From positions 25,586-89,585 of the forward strand of contig NZ_PXWF02000237.1 in NCBI RefSeq assembly GCF_003011895.2: a DNA stretch of 64,000 bases. Reading direction: 5' to 3'. Source of the stretch: Massilia glaciei (lineage in GTDB: Bacteria > Pseudomonadota > Gammaproteobacteria > Burkholderiales > Burkholderiaceae_D). Numbering within the stretch: the first letter of the stretch is position 1; every line of letters starts with the position of its first letter. This document shows, piece after piece, positions 50,806-61,277 of the stretch. The translations under genes and the position numbers were made by a program. The notes under the pieces were generated by a model. That model was not told the origin of the DNA and did no database searches. It was given only the letters and a program-made list of their open reading frames with translations.

Positions 50806-52569
<1,764 letters not shown>

Positions 52570-52607
52570 CATCCCCGACGCCTCCATTGCAGACAACCGG
52601 ACCACAC

Positions 52608-54407
52608 ATGAAAAAATCACTCCTCGCCGGCGCCGTCGGCGCCGCCCTGCTGTTTGCGATCGCGCCGGGCGCGGCGCTGGCCGCGCCCTCGTCCATCGTG
52701 CAAGCGGCCGCGCCCGCCAAGAAGCAGCTCGACCTGCTGGCCGCCCACTACTACGAGGCGCTGGCCCGCTTCGATCCGGTCGGCGCCAGCGAGAACGGCG
52801 ACAACCGCTTCGACGACCAGATCGGCATGACCATCGCGCCGCTCGAGCGGCTCGCGCAGTTCGACCGCTACCGCAAATTCGCCGCCACCCTGCAATCGAT
52901 CCCGCGCGCGAAACTGGCGCGCGCCGACCAGACCAACTACGACATCCTCGCGTACGAGCTCAAGACCGCGCTCACGTTCGAGCGCTTCCCCGAGCACCTG
53001 CTGCCGCTGAACCAGATGGACAGCATGCCGGTCAACCTGGCCAACTACGCGGGCGGCCAGGCGGCGCAGGCGCTGACCAACGTCAAGCAGTACAAGGCCT
53101 ACCTGAACCGCCTCAACCAACTGCCGGCGTGGATCGACCAGGCCATCCTGAACATGCGCGAAGGGATGCGGCAGGGCGTGGTGCTGCCGCGCGCGAACAT
53201 GGTCTCGGCACTGCCCCAGTTTAAAGCGCTGGTCAGCCCGACGCCCGAGGCGAGCATTTACTACACGCCGATCAAGAACCTGCCCTCCAAGTTTTCGGGC
53301 GCCGACAAGCGCGCCCTGACCGCTGCCTACCGCGGCACCATCGCCCTCAGGCTGACGCCGGCGCTCGGGCGCCTCGCGGCCTTCCTCGAGAACGACTACC
53401 TGCCGGCGAGCCGCCCGAGCACCGGCTGGAGCGCCCTGCCCGGCGGCGCGCAGTGGTATCTGGCGCGCGTGGCCGGCCAGACCACGACCACCCTGGCGCC
53501 GGAGCAGATCCACGCGACCGGCCTGGCCGAGGTGGCGCGCATCCAGCGCGAGTTCGCGCTGCTGGGACCAAAGATGGGTTACACCGGACCGGCGGCCGAA
53601 CTGCCGACCTGGGTCGCGGCGCAGGACAGGTTCAAGCCGTTCAAGACCGAGGCCGAGGTGATCGCGGTGTACCGCAGGCTCGACGCGGTCCTCAAGACCA
53701 AGCTGCCGGCCTTGTTCACGCTCATGCCAAAGGCGCCGCTCGACCTGCGCCTCGAGCCGGAATTAAGCCGCGCGACCGCCTCGGACCACTACACCGCGCC
53801 CGCCGCCGACGGTTCGCGCCCGGGCGTGTTCTGGTCGGTGGTGAACGATCCGAAGCAGTACGGCAGCACCGGCATGGTGACCCTGTTCCTGCACGAGGGG
53901 CAGCCGGGCCACCACTTCCACATCGCGCTGCTGCAGGAGATGGACCTGCCCAAGTTCCGCAAATTCGGGGGCAACAACGCCTTCACCGAGGGCTGGGCGC
54001 TGTACGCGGAAACGCTGGGCAAGGAGATGGGATTGTTCGACAAGCCGGAGGACTACTTCGGCCATTTGTCGGACGAGATGCTGCGCGCGGTGCGGCTGGT
54101 GGTCGACACCGGCATGCACACCAGGGGCTGGACGCGCGAGCAGTCTATCCAGTACATGCGCGACACGCTCGGCTACCCCGAGTCGAGCGCGCGCAGCGAG
54201 ACCGAACGCTACATGGTGTGGCCGGGCCAGGCGCTCGGCTACAAGATCGGCTCGCTCAAGATCGCCGAGCTGCGCCAGCGCGCGGGCGCGGCGCTGGGCG
54301 ACAAATTCAGCCTGCCCAAATTCCACGAGATCGTGCTCGGCGAGGGCACGCTGCCGCTGTCGCTGCTCGAGGCCAAGGTCGAGCGCTGGATCGCCGAGGC
54401 CAAGTAG
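52608..54407 (+). CDS. exported DUF885 metallohydrolase, copy 2
   Basis: 599 residues from the ATG at 52608 (MKKSLLAGAVGAALLFAIAP, a Sec signal ending near ALAAP). The zinc motif is LHEGQPGHHFH (about residue 427) with EGWALYAETLGKE downstream. It is more typical of the main DUF885 group than copy 1, whose motif reads HELIPGHH. The two copies differ substantially, so they are an old duplication or separate acquisitions. The gene lies 38 bp after copy 1, same strand, and ends near a hairpin shared with the convergent LysR gene. Confidence 0.88.
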   Translation: MKKSLLAGAVGAALLFAIAPGAALAAPSSIVQAAAPAKKQLDLLAAHYYEALARFDPVGASENGDNRFDDQIGMTIAPLERLAQFDRYRKFAATLQSIPRAKLARADQTNYDILAYELKTALTFERFPEHLLPLNQMDSMPVNLANYAGGQAAQALTNVKQYKAYLNRLNQLPAWIDQAILNMREGMRQGVVLPRANMVSALPQFKALVSPTPEASIYYTPIKNLPSKFSGADKRALTAAYRGTIALRLTPALGRLAAFLENDYLPASRPSTGWSALPGGAQWYLARVAGQTTTTLAPEQIHATGLAEVARIQREFALLGPKMGYTGPAAELPTWVAAQDRFKPFKTEAEVIAVYRRLDAVLKTKLPALFTLMPKAPLDLRLEPELSRATASDHYTAPAADGSRPGVFWSVVNDPKQYGSTGMVTLFLHEGQPGHHFHIALLQEMDLPKFRKFGGNNAFTEGWALYAETLGKEMGLFDKPEDYFGHLSDEMLRAVRLVVDTGMHTRGWTREQSIQYMRDTLGYPESSARSETERYMVWPGQALGYKIGSLKIAELRQRAGAALGDKFSLPKFHEIVLGEGTLPLSLLEAKVERWIAEAK

Positions 54408-54429
54408 GCCCGGGCCCGGCGGGGCCTAC
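54404..54429. terminator. GC stem-loop between convergent genes
   Basis: An 8-bp stem (GTAGGCCC at 54404-54411, GGGCCTAC at 54422-54429) overlapping the stop of the DUF885 gene and 3 bp from the LysR stop. No T-run; possible bidirectional terminator. Confidence 0.4.
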
Positions 54430-54431
54430 GC

Positions 54432-55382
54432 CTACATCTCGGCGTACATCTCGGCGGCCGTCGCGCGCACCGCCTTGAGCAGCAGGTCGGCGCCGGGCGA
54501 GAGCAGGTGCTCCTGCTGGCGGATGATGCCGAAGGCGTCCATCTTGCAGGGCAGCTCGATCGGCAGGATGCTCAGCACATTGAGTTCGACGTAGTACTTG
54601 GCCACCTCGAGCGGCATCACGTGCAGCGAATCGGTTTCCTGCAGCAGTGCGGTGATCAGCAGCAGCGCCGTGGTGTCGACCACGTTGGACGGCGGCTCGT
54701 AGCCGGCCTTGCGGAACATCATGTCGAAACGGTGGCGCAGGATGCTGCCCAGCGGCGGCAACAACCAGGGCAGGTTCGCCAGCGCCGCCAGCGACAGATC
54801 GGTTGATGCCAGCAGCGGATGCCCGACCCGCACGACGGCGCAGGCCGGCTCCTCGGTCAGCTCCTCATAGATCAGCCCGACGCTGTCGTCGCGCTCGAGG
54901 ATGCGCCCGATCATGAAGTCGAGCGTGCCGCGCCGCAGCTTGTCGAGCAGCAGGCTGCTGTGCTCGAGATGCACGCCGATGCGCAGCAGCGGCGCCTGCG
55001 CCTTGACCTGCGCGATCGCGCGCGGCAGCAGGGCCATCGCGGGCGTCATGATCACGCCCACCTCGACCTGGCCGACCAGGCCGGCCTTGAGCGCGACGAT
55101 GTCGTCGTGCGCCAGCGACAGGCTGGTCAGCGCCATGCGCGCGTGCCGGATCATGGTCTCGCCGTAGATGGTCGGCTCCATGCCGCGCGGCAAGCGGTCG
55201 AACAGGCGCACGTCGAGCATCTCCTCGAGATCCTTGATCTGCTTGGACGCCGCCGGCTGCGTCATGTGCAGCTCCTCGGCCGCGCGGTGGATGTTGCGGT
55301 GGTCGTCGAGCGCGATCAGCAGCAGCAGTTGGCGCGTCTTGAGGCGGGCGCGCAAAAACCAGTTCGGGTTCAGTGTATCCAT
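54432..55382 (-). CDS. GbpR-like LysR regulator of the sugar locus
   Basis: 316 residues. The N-terminal winged helix (RQLLLLIALDDHRNIHRAAE, ELHMTQPAASKQIKDLEEML) and the effector domain (GLVGQVEVGVIMTPAMALLP, then GTLDFMIGRILERDD) match the GbpR subgroup. GbpR (galactose-binding-protein regulator) controls sugar-uptake genes in Azospirillum and Agrobacterium. It is the last gene of the minus-strand arabinofuranose locus, 56 bp after the GH43 gene, and probably regulates it. A T-N11-A dyad at 61255-61270 ahead of the importer promoter is a candidate binding site. Confidence 0.88.
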   Translation of the reverse strand: MDTLNPNWFLRARLKTRQLLLLIALDDHRNIHRAAEELHMTQPAASKQIKDLEEMLDVRLFDRLPRGMEPTIYGETMIRHARMALTSLSLAHDDIVALKAGLVGQVEVGVIMTPAMALLPRAIAQVKAQAPLLRIGVHLEHSSLLLDKLRRGTLDFMIGRILERDDSVGLIYEELTEEPACAVVRVGHPLLASTDLSLAALANLPWLLPPLGSILRHRFDMMFRKAGYEPPSNVVDTTALLLITALLQETDSLHVMPLEVAKYYVELNVLSILPIELPCKMDAFGIIRQQEHLLSPGADLLLKAVRATAAEMYAEM

Positions 55383-55438
55383 CCCGTAATGTTAACACGC
55401 GCCATGGCGAAATCCGCCTCTCGCAACGTCTTCATGCA

Positions 55439-56464
55439 CTATTTCGGTGCGCCGCAACCCGGGCTCGGATTGGCGGCCGGGCCGTCCGCCGTCTGCGGCA
55501 CGAAGGCGATGGAACCGTCGGCCTTGTAGTGCATCTCCTCGACCGCGACCGAGCGCCGGAACTCGCCGCCGCCCGGCAGTTTCTCGTTGTGGTAGAAGAT
55601 GTAGGACTTGCCGTTGAAGTCGACGATGGCCTGGTGGATCGTCTTGACGACCGCGTTCTTGGCCATGATCACGCCGCCGAAGGTCCAGGGGCCGGTCGGG
55701 CTCGGCCCGGTCTGGTACACCGTCTCTTCGGGGAAATATCGCGAATACGTCAGGTAGTAGGTGCCGGCGCGCTTGTGCATGTATGGCGCCTCGGTGAAGG
55801 AGTCGATCTTGAAGGTCTCGATCGGCCCGTCGAGCTCGACCATGTTCTCCTTGAGCTTGGCGTACTTGAGCACCGTGTTGCCCCAGTAGATGTAGGCCTG
55901 GCCGTCGTCGTCGATGAACACGCCCGGGTCGATGTCGTCCCACATGATGTCGGTGTGCTTGGTCATGTCGTTGGTGATCAGGGCGCTGCCGCGGGTGTCG
56001 ACGAAGGGGCCGGTCGGGCTGTCGGACACGGCCACGCCGATCGCCTTGCCCGGGATCGTCTTGTGGTCGACCGTCGAGTAGAAATAGTATTTACCGTTGC
56101 GCTTGGTGATGTCGGCGGCCCAGGCGTCGCGCCGGGCCCAGCCAAAACTGGTGTACTGCACGGGCGAGCCGTGGTCGGTCCAGTTGCGCATGTCGCAGCT
56201 CGAGTAGACGCGCCACTCGTTCATCAGGTAGTCGGTGCCGCCCACGGGCGCCTCGTCCTTGCCCACGTACAGGTACACGCGGCCGTTGTCGACCAGCGCG
56301 GCCGGGTCGGCCGTGAAAATGTTCTTGACGATGGGGTTGCCCAGCGCGAGCGGGGCCGGGGCCGGGACTGCTGCCGGGGGCGCGCCGGTGCCGGCGCCGC
56401 CGGCGCATGCGGCCAGCGCGGCGGCGGTTCCGAGCGCGATGGTGGTGCGGTAAAAATTATGCAT
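55439..56464 (-). CDS. GH43 family lipoprotein (arabinofuranosidase/arabinanase type)
   Basis: 341 residues from the ATG at 56462-56464 with AGGAG 8 bases upstream. A lipoprotein signal (TAAALAACAGG) is followed by a five-bladed GH43 fold. The catalytic residues fit: base Asp in FTADPAALVDNG (about 50), the pKa-setting Asp in DDIDPGVFIDDDG (about 176), and acid Glu in SFTEAPYMH (about 225). GH43 enzymes release L-arabinose or D-xylose from plant polysaccharide side chains. Next to a GH127 enzyme and a furanose importer, arabinofuranosidase activity is the best guess. Placement on the outer-membrane surface or in the periplasm cannot be told. Confidence 0.88.
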   Translation of the reverse strand: MHNFYRTTIALGTAAALAACAGGAGTGAPPAAVPAPAPLALGNPIVKNIFTADPAALVDNGRVYLYVGKDEAPVGGTDYLMNEWRVYSSCDMRNWTDHGSPVQYTSFGWARRDAWAADITKRNGKYYFYSTVDHKTIPGKAIGVAVSDSPTGPFVDTRGSALITNDMTKHTDIMWDDIDPGVFIDDDGQAYIYWGNTVLKYAKLKENMVELDGPIETFKIDSFTEAPYMHKRAGTYYLTYSRYFPEETVYQTGPSPTGPWTFGGVIMAKNAVVKTIHQAIVDFNGKSYIFYHNEKLPGGGEFRRSVAVEEMHYKADGSIAFVPQTADGPAANPSPGCGAPK

Positions 56465-56496
56465 GCCTGTCTCCTGATATTGATAATTATATTGAT

Positions 56497-57486
56497 TCAA
56501 GTGTTGCGGGCGGCGCCGAAGGTCATCACGCGCTGCACCAGGCAGAACACGAACAACAGGGCGCCGATCACGATCTTGGTCCACCACGAGCTGAGCGTGC
56601 CGTCGAAGGCGATCAGGGTCTGGATCGCGCCGAGCACCAGCACGCCCGACAGGGCGCCGGCGACATAGCCGTAGCCCCCGCTGAGCAAGGTGCCGCCGAT
56701 GACCACGGCGGCGATCGCGTCGAGCTCGGTGCCCTGGGCGTGCAGGCCGTAGCCCGACAACATGTAGAACGAAAACAGCACCCCGGCCAGCGCCGCGCAC
56801 AGACTGCTGAAGGCGTACACCAGCACCTTGGTGCGCGCCACCGGCAGGCCCATCATCAGCGCCGATTGCTCGTTGCCGCCGATCGCGTAGACGGCCCGGC
56901 CGAAGGCGCTGTAGCGGGCCAGCACCACGGCCAGCGCCAGCACGGCCAGCGCCAAGAGCGCGCCGGGCGAGACGAAGCCGCCCAGCACCGGCACCTGGGT
57001 TTGCGACATGGCCACGAACAGCGGATCGTCGATCGTGATCGAATCGATGCTGATCAGATAGCACAACCCGCGCGCGAGGAACATGCCGCCCAGCGTCACG
57101 ATGAACGGCTGCAGCTTGAAGTAATGGATCAGCGCGCCCATGGCGGCGCCAAAACCGGCCCCGAGCAGCAGCACGCAGCCGATCACCAGCAGCGGCGGCC
57201 AGTGCAGCGTCTGCAGCAGCCAGGCCGCGACCATGGTGCTCAGCGCGAGCACCGAGCCGACCGACAAGTCGATGCCGCCCGAAATGATCACAAAGCTCAT
57301 GCCTACCGCGATCACGAGCAGGAAGGCGTTGTCGATGAGCAGGTTGAGCACCACCTGCACCGACAAAAAGCCCGGGTAGGCGGCGCCGCCGATGCCGAAC
57401 ATCGCCAACAGCAGCAGCACCGTGACGAGCGAAGTGAAATACGGCGCGGCCATCAGGGCGCGCCCGCGCGCCTGCATTTGCATCAT
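56497..57486 (-). CDS. yjfF: furanose ABC transporter permease (YjfF type)
   Basis: 329 residues with about eight to nine membrane helices and the BPD_transp_2 pattern (FVIISGGIDLSVGSVLALST, and VVIGGTLLSGGYGYVAGAL, cited by position at about 60-80 and 260-280). It resembles E. coli YjfF, one of two permeases of the galactofuranose importer YtfQRT-YjfF. It overlaps the upstream permease gene by four bases (ATGA at 57483-57486). The GH43 gene starts 32 bp downstream on the same strand. Confidence 0.88.
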   Translation of the reverse strand: MMQMQARGRALMAAPYFTSLVTVLLLLAMFGIGGAAYPGFLSVQVVLNLLIDNAFLLVIAVGMSFVIISGGIDLSVGSVLALSTMVAAWLLQTLHWPPLLVIGCVLLLGAGFGAAMGALIHYFKLQPFIVTLGGMFLARGLCYLISIDSITIDDPLFVAMSQTQVPVLGGFVSPGALLALAVLALAVVLARYSAFGRAVYAIGGNEQSALMMGLPVARTKVLVYAFSSLCAALAGVLFSFYMLSGYGLHAQGTELDAIAAVVIGGTLLSGGYGYVAGALSGVLVLGAIQTLIAFDGTLSSWWTKIVIGALLFVFCLVQRVMTFGAARNT

Positions 57487-58577
57487 GCTGCCCTCCGGCG
57501 TGTGAATATTTTTTTAAATTCCGGCGATTGCGAGATGCACACCAGGAACACCACGACCGCCTTGACCACCATGTTGACCTCGGGCGGCACGCCCAGCGAA
57601 TAGATGGTGTAGGTCAGGGTCTGGATGATCAGCGCGCCGATCATGCTGCCGACCAGGCTGAACTTGCCGCCGGCGAGCGAGGTGCCGCCCAGCGTGACGG
57701 CCAGGATGGCGTCGAGCTCGAGCATCAGGCCGGCGTTGTTGGCGTCGGCGCTCTTGATGTTGGAGGCGATCAGCATGCCCGACAAGCCGGCGCAGGCGCT
57801 GCAAAACACGTAGACGAAAAAGATCAACGCCGCCGTCTTGATGCCGGCCAGGCGCGCGGCCACCGGATTGATGCCCACCGCCTGGATGAACAGGCCGAGC
57901 GCGGTCTTGCGCATCAGCACGAGGGTCGCGGCGAACACGACGGCGACGATGGTCAGCGAGAACGGCAGGCCGAACAGGTAGCCGCTGCCCAGAAAAAAGA
58001 AGGGCTGGTAGTAGACCGTCACGATCTGTCCGTCGGTGAGCAACTGCGCCAGGCCGCGCCCGGCGACCATCAGGATCAGGGTGGCGACGATCGGCTGCAG
58101 GCCGACGGTGGCCACCAGCAAGCCGTTCCAGGCGCCGCACAGCAAGGCGGCCCCGAGCGCGGCGCACAGGGCCCACGCCATCGGTATGTTGCTCACGTAA
58201 TGGGGTTGGCCGTTGTGCATCTCCATGGTGCCGCCGATCAGCATCGCCGCCACCGTGCCCGACAGCGCGACCACGGCGCCGACCGAGATGTCGATGCCGC
58301 GCGTGGCGATCACCAGCGTCATGCCGAGCGCGGCCAGCATCAGCGGCGCGGCGCGGTTGGCGATGTCGATCAGGCTGCCGTACAGGTGGCCATCCTTGAT
58401 TTCGAGATTGAAAAACCCCGGGATCGCCACCAGGTCGAACAGCAGCAGCGCGGCCAGCGCCGCAAGCGGACGCAGCAGCGGGTGGGCCAGCAAGCGGGCC
58501 ACGATGCCGGCCGGCAGCCGGTCGGCGGGCGCGCGGGCCGGGGTGCCGGCGGCCGCGGGGGTCAAAGGCCCGCTCAT
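57483..58577 (-). CDS. ytfT: furanose ABC transporter permease (YtfT type)
   Basis: 364 residues from the ATG at 58575-58577, which overlaps the ATPase stop by four bases. The polytopic pattern (MTLVIATRGIDISVGAVVAL, AVTLGGTSLAGGKFSLVGSM) is that of sugar ABC permeases, closest to E. coli YtfT. A Pro/Ala-rich cytoplasmic N-terminus of about 30 residues precedes the first helix. A longer frame upstream overlaps the ATPase gene and is not credible. It pairs with the YjfF-type permease to form the transport channel. Confidence 0.9.
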   Translation of the reverse strand: MSGPLTPAAAGTPARAPADRLPAGIVARLLAHPLLRPLAALAALLLFDLVAIPGFFNLEIKDGHLYGSLIDIANRAAPLMLAALGMTLVIATRGIDISVGAVVALSGTVAAMLIGGTMEMHNGQPHYVSNIPMAWALCAALGAALLCGAWNGLLVATVGLQPIVATLILMVAGRGLAQLLTDGQIVTVYYQPFFFLGSGYLFGLPFSLTIVAVVFAATLVLMRKTALGLFIQAVGINPVAARLAGIKTAALIFFVYVFCSACAGLSGMLIASNIKSADANNAGLMLELDAILAVTLGGTSLAGGKFSLVGSMIGALIIQTLTYTIYSLGVPPEVNMVVKAVVVFLVCISQSPEFKKIFTRRRAA

Positions 58578-60109
58578 GCGGCCTCCCCGGCGATCACCTG
58601 CAGCACCGACGCGTCGTCGAGTTCGCCGCGCTGGTATTCGCCGCAGGCCTTGCGGTCGCGCATGACGACCAGCCGGTCGGCGCAGCGCAACACTTCGGGC
58701 AGTTCGGACGAGATGAACAGGATCGCCATCCCCTTGCGGCACAAATTGCTCACGTAATCCATGATTTCCTGTTTGGCGCGCACGTCGATGCCGCGCGTGG
58801 GTTCGTCCAGTATCAGCAGCTTGGGCGCGGTCACGAGCCAGCGGGCCAGCAAGACCTTCTGCTGGTTTCCGCCCGACAGCGTGCCGATCGGCGCCTCCAC
58901 GTCCGCGGTCTTAATGCCAAGCCATTTCACGTAGTCCTGCGCCAGCGCGACCTGGCGCTTGAAGGGTATGGCGCGCAGCAATCCGGCGCGCGCCTGCAGG
59001 GCCAGGATGACGTTCTCGCGCACCGACAGCTCGAGGATCGCGCCCTCGTGCTTGCGGTCCTCGGAGCAAAAGGCGATGCCCTGCGCGATCGCCTCGCGCG
59101 GCGAGCCGAACACGCCCTTGCGCGCGCCCACGGCGATGCTGCCGCTGTCGGCCTGGTCGGCGCCGAACAGCAGGCGCGCCGCCTCGGTGCGTCCCGAGCC
59201 GAGCAGGCCGCACATTCCGAGCAGCTCGCCCCCGTGGATGTCGAGGTCGAGCGGCGCCAGCGCGCCGCGCCGGCCGAGCCCCCTTGCCCGCAGGAAGGGC
59301 GCGGGCGCGCGCGCGGCGGCACCGGCCGGCGCGGCGTCGATGCCGGCGTCGGCGCCGGGCGCATCCGCCGCCACGCCGACCATTTTGTTGACCAACGCCA
59401 ATCGCGACAGTTCGCCGCAGGGGTACTCGCCCTCGCGCTCGCCGTTGCGCATCACGGTGATGCGGTCGGAGATCGCGTAAGTCTGGTCCAGGAAATGGGT
59501 CACGAACAAGATCGCCATGCCCTGCTCGCGCAGGCGGCGCAGCACCCCGAACAGCAGTTGCACCTCGGCCTCGTCGAGGCTCGAGGTCGGCTCGTCGAGG
59601 ATGAGCACGCGCGCCGAGGTGTTGAGCGCGCGCGAGATGGCCACCATCTGTTGCACCGCCAGCGGAAAGCTCGACAGCTGCGCTTCGACGTCGATGTCGA
59701 TCTGCAACTGCGCCAGCAAGACCCTGGCCTGCTCGCGCATGCCGCGCCAGTCGACCATGCCGGCCTTGCGCGGATAGCGTCCGATGAAGATGTTCTCGGC
59801 CACCGACAGGTTCGGGCACAGGTTCACCTCCTGGTACACGGTGCTGATGCCGAGATCCTGCGCCTGCGCCGTCGAGCGCGGCGCGATGGCCCGCCCGTCC
59901 AGCGTGATGCTGCCCCGGTCCGGCTGGTAGACGCCGGTGAGCACCTTGATCAGGGTCGACTTGCCGGCCCCGTTCTGCCCCATCAGCGTGTGCACCTCGC
60001 CCGGGTAGAGGCGCAGCGAGACATCGCTAAGCGCCTTGACTCCGGGGAATGATTTGAAAATACCGCTCAACTCCAGCACCGGGGTGCCGGATGTGACTGT
60101 CGTGCTCAT
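58574..60109 (-). CDS. ytfR: furanose ABC transporter ATPase (YtfR/RbsA type, two domains)
   Basis: 511 residues with two ABC domains. The first has Walker A GQNGAGKSTLIK (about 44) and Walker B RVLILDEPTSSLDE (about 167). The second has a degenerate P-loop region (GMCGLLGSGRTEAARLLFG) and the signature LSGGNQQKVLLARWL (about 405) with LLILDEPTRGIDVR. This is the standard layout of RbsA/MglA/YtfR sugar importers. It lies 16 bp after the binding-protein gene and overlaps the YtfT-type gene, so all are co-transcribed. Confidence 0.92.
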   Translation of the reverse strand: MSTTVTSGTPVLELSGIFKSFPGVKALSDVSLRLYPGEVHTLMGQNGAGKSTLIKVLTGVYQPDRGSITLDGRAIAPRSTAQAQDLGISTVYQEVNLCPNLSVAENIFIGRYPRKAGMVDWRGMREQARVLLAQLQIDIDVEAQLSSFPLAVQQMVAISRALNTSARVLILDEPTSSLDEAEVQLLFGVLRRLREQGMAILFVTHFLDQTYAISDRITVMRNGEREGEYPCGELSRLALVNKMVGVAADAPGADAGIDAAPAGAAARAPAPFLRARGLGRRGALAPLDLDIHGGELLGMCGLLGSGRTEAARLLFGADQADSGSIAVGARKGVFGSPREAIAQGIAFCSEDRKHEGAILELSVRENVILALQARAGLLRAIPFKRQVALAQDYVKWLGIKTADVEAPIGTLSGGNQQKVLLARWLVTAPKLLILDEPTRGIDVRAKQEIMDYVSNLCRKGMAILFISSELPEVLRCADRLVVMRDRKACGEYQRGELDDASVLQVIAGEAA

Positions 60110-60125
60110 AGAAATCCGCCCGCGC

Positions 60126-61151
60126 TTAGTATTTGCGGTTTGGATATTCTTTCGCCGCCACTTCGGCCGGGAACACGCCCTCCTCCGTCACGATGCGCTT
60201 GGGCACGGGCTTGCCGGCCACCACGTCGCGCGCCACCTGCATCAGTTGCGGGCCGAGCAGCGGGCTGCATTCGACCGTCACGTTGAGCTTGCCCGCGATC
60301 ATCGCCTCGAACGCGCCTTTGACGCCGTCGATCGAAATGATGACGATGTCCTTGCCCGGTTTCAAGCCGGCCTCCTCGATCGCCTGGATGGCGCCAATCG
60401 CCATGTCGTCGTTGTGTGCGTAGAGCACATTGATGGCCTTGCCATGCGCCTTGAGGAAGGCCTCCATGACCTCCTTGCCTTTTGCGCGCGTGAAGTCGCC
60501 CGTCTGCGAGCGCACGATCTTGAGCTTGGCGTTGCCGGCGATGGCCTCGGCGAAGCCCTTCTGGCGGTCGAGCGCCGGGGCCGAACCCACCGTGCCCTGC
60601 AGCTCGACGATGTTGAGCTTGCGCTCCGGGGTCTTGGCCGCGTGCGCGACCAGCCAGCGCCCGGCGCGCCGGCCCTCCTCGACGAAGTCGGAACCGATGA
60701 AGGTCGTGTACAGCGTCTTGTCGGCCGTGTTGACGGCGCGGTCGGTCAGGATCACGGGGATTTTCGCGTTGCGCGCCTCGCGCAGCACAGTTTCCCAGCC
60801 CGACTCGACGACCGGCGAGAACGCGATCACGTCAACCCGCTGGGCGATGAAGGAGCGGATCGCCTTGACCTGGTTTTCCTGCTTTTGCTGGGCGTCGGCG
60901 AATTTGAGTTTGACGCCCGCCTGCCTGGCGGCGTCCTTGATCGAGCGCGTGTTGGCGGTGCGCCATTCGCTCTCGGCCCCCACCTGCGAGAAGCCCATCA
61001 CGAGCGGCTTGGCGGCGCTGGCCACGCCGCTCGCGGCGAGGGTGGCGAAGGTGGCCAAGGTGGCGAAGGTGGTGAAAGTGGTGAAAGTGGTGAAAGTGGT
61101 GAGCACGGCGGCGGCGGCGCCGCCGAGGAAAGTTCTGCGTACGATGGTCAT
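60126..61151 (-). CDS. ytfQ: furanose ABC substrate-binding protein (YtfQ type) with repeat-built signal
   Basis: 341 residues from the ATG at 61149-61151 with GGAG upstream. A twin-arginine-like start (MTIVRRTFLGGAAAAVL) leads into an unusual hydrophobic region made of TTF and ATL/ATF triplets (about residues 18-38), encoded by near-perfect 9-bp repeats GTGGTGAAA. The mature protein is a periplasmic binding fold (GFSQVGAESEWRTANTRSIK, VDVIAFSPVVESGWETVLRE, ILTDRAVNTADKTLYTTFIG). This matches YtfQ, which prefers furanose sugars. In this locus L-arabinofuranose or related sugars are the likely ligand. Confidence 0.9.
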   Translation of the reverse strand: MTIVRRTFLGGAAAAVLTTFTTFTTFTTFATLATFATLAASGVASAAKPLVMGFSQVGAESEWRTANTRSIKDAARQAGVKLKFADAQQKQENQVKAIRSFIAQRVDVIAFSPVVESGWETVLREARNAKIPVILTDRAVNTADKTLYTTFIGSDFVEEGRRAGRWLVAHAAKTPERKLNIVELQGTVGSAPALDRQKGFAEAIAGNAKLKIVRSQTGDFTRAKGKEVMEAFLKAHGKAINVLYAHNDDMAIGAIQAIEEAGLKPGKDIVIISIDGVKGAFEAMIAGKLNVTVECSPLLGPQLMQVARDVVAGKPVPKRIVTEEGVFPAEVAAKEYPNRKY

Positions 61152-61204
61152 GGCATGTCTCCGTTGTTTGCGAACCGGCACTGCCGGACTCTGCTTATGC
61201 AAGC

Positions 61205-61270
61205 AGTGTAGGAGAAAGCGTAATATCCCTCAAATCACTTTTTTGCCTTGATTGATATCGCTTTTGATAT
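61205..61270 (-). promoter_or_regulatory. promoter and LysR-type dyad upstream of the importer genes
   Basis: On the minus strand, -35 TTGAGG (61228-61233) and -10 TACACT (61205-61210) are separated by exactly 17 bp, 54 bp from the ytfQ start. About 21 bp upstream of the -35 is the dyad ATATC-AAAAGC-GATAT (61255-61270), which fits the T-N11-A pattern of LysR regulators. This suggests that the GbpR-like protein activates the importer here, even though the GH127 gene lies just upstream on the same strand. Confidence 0.6.
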
Positions 61271-61277
61271 GCTTAAA

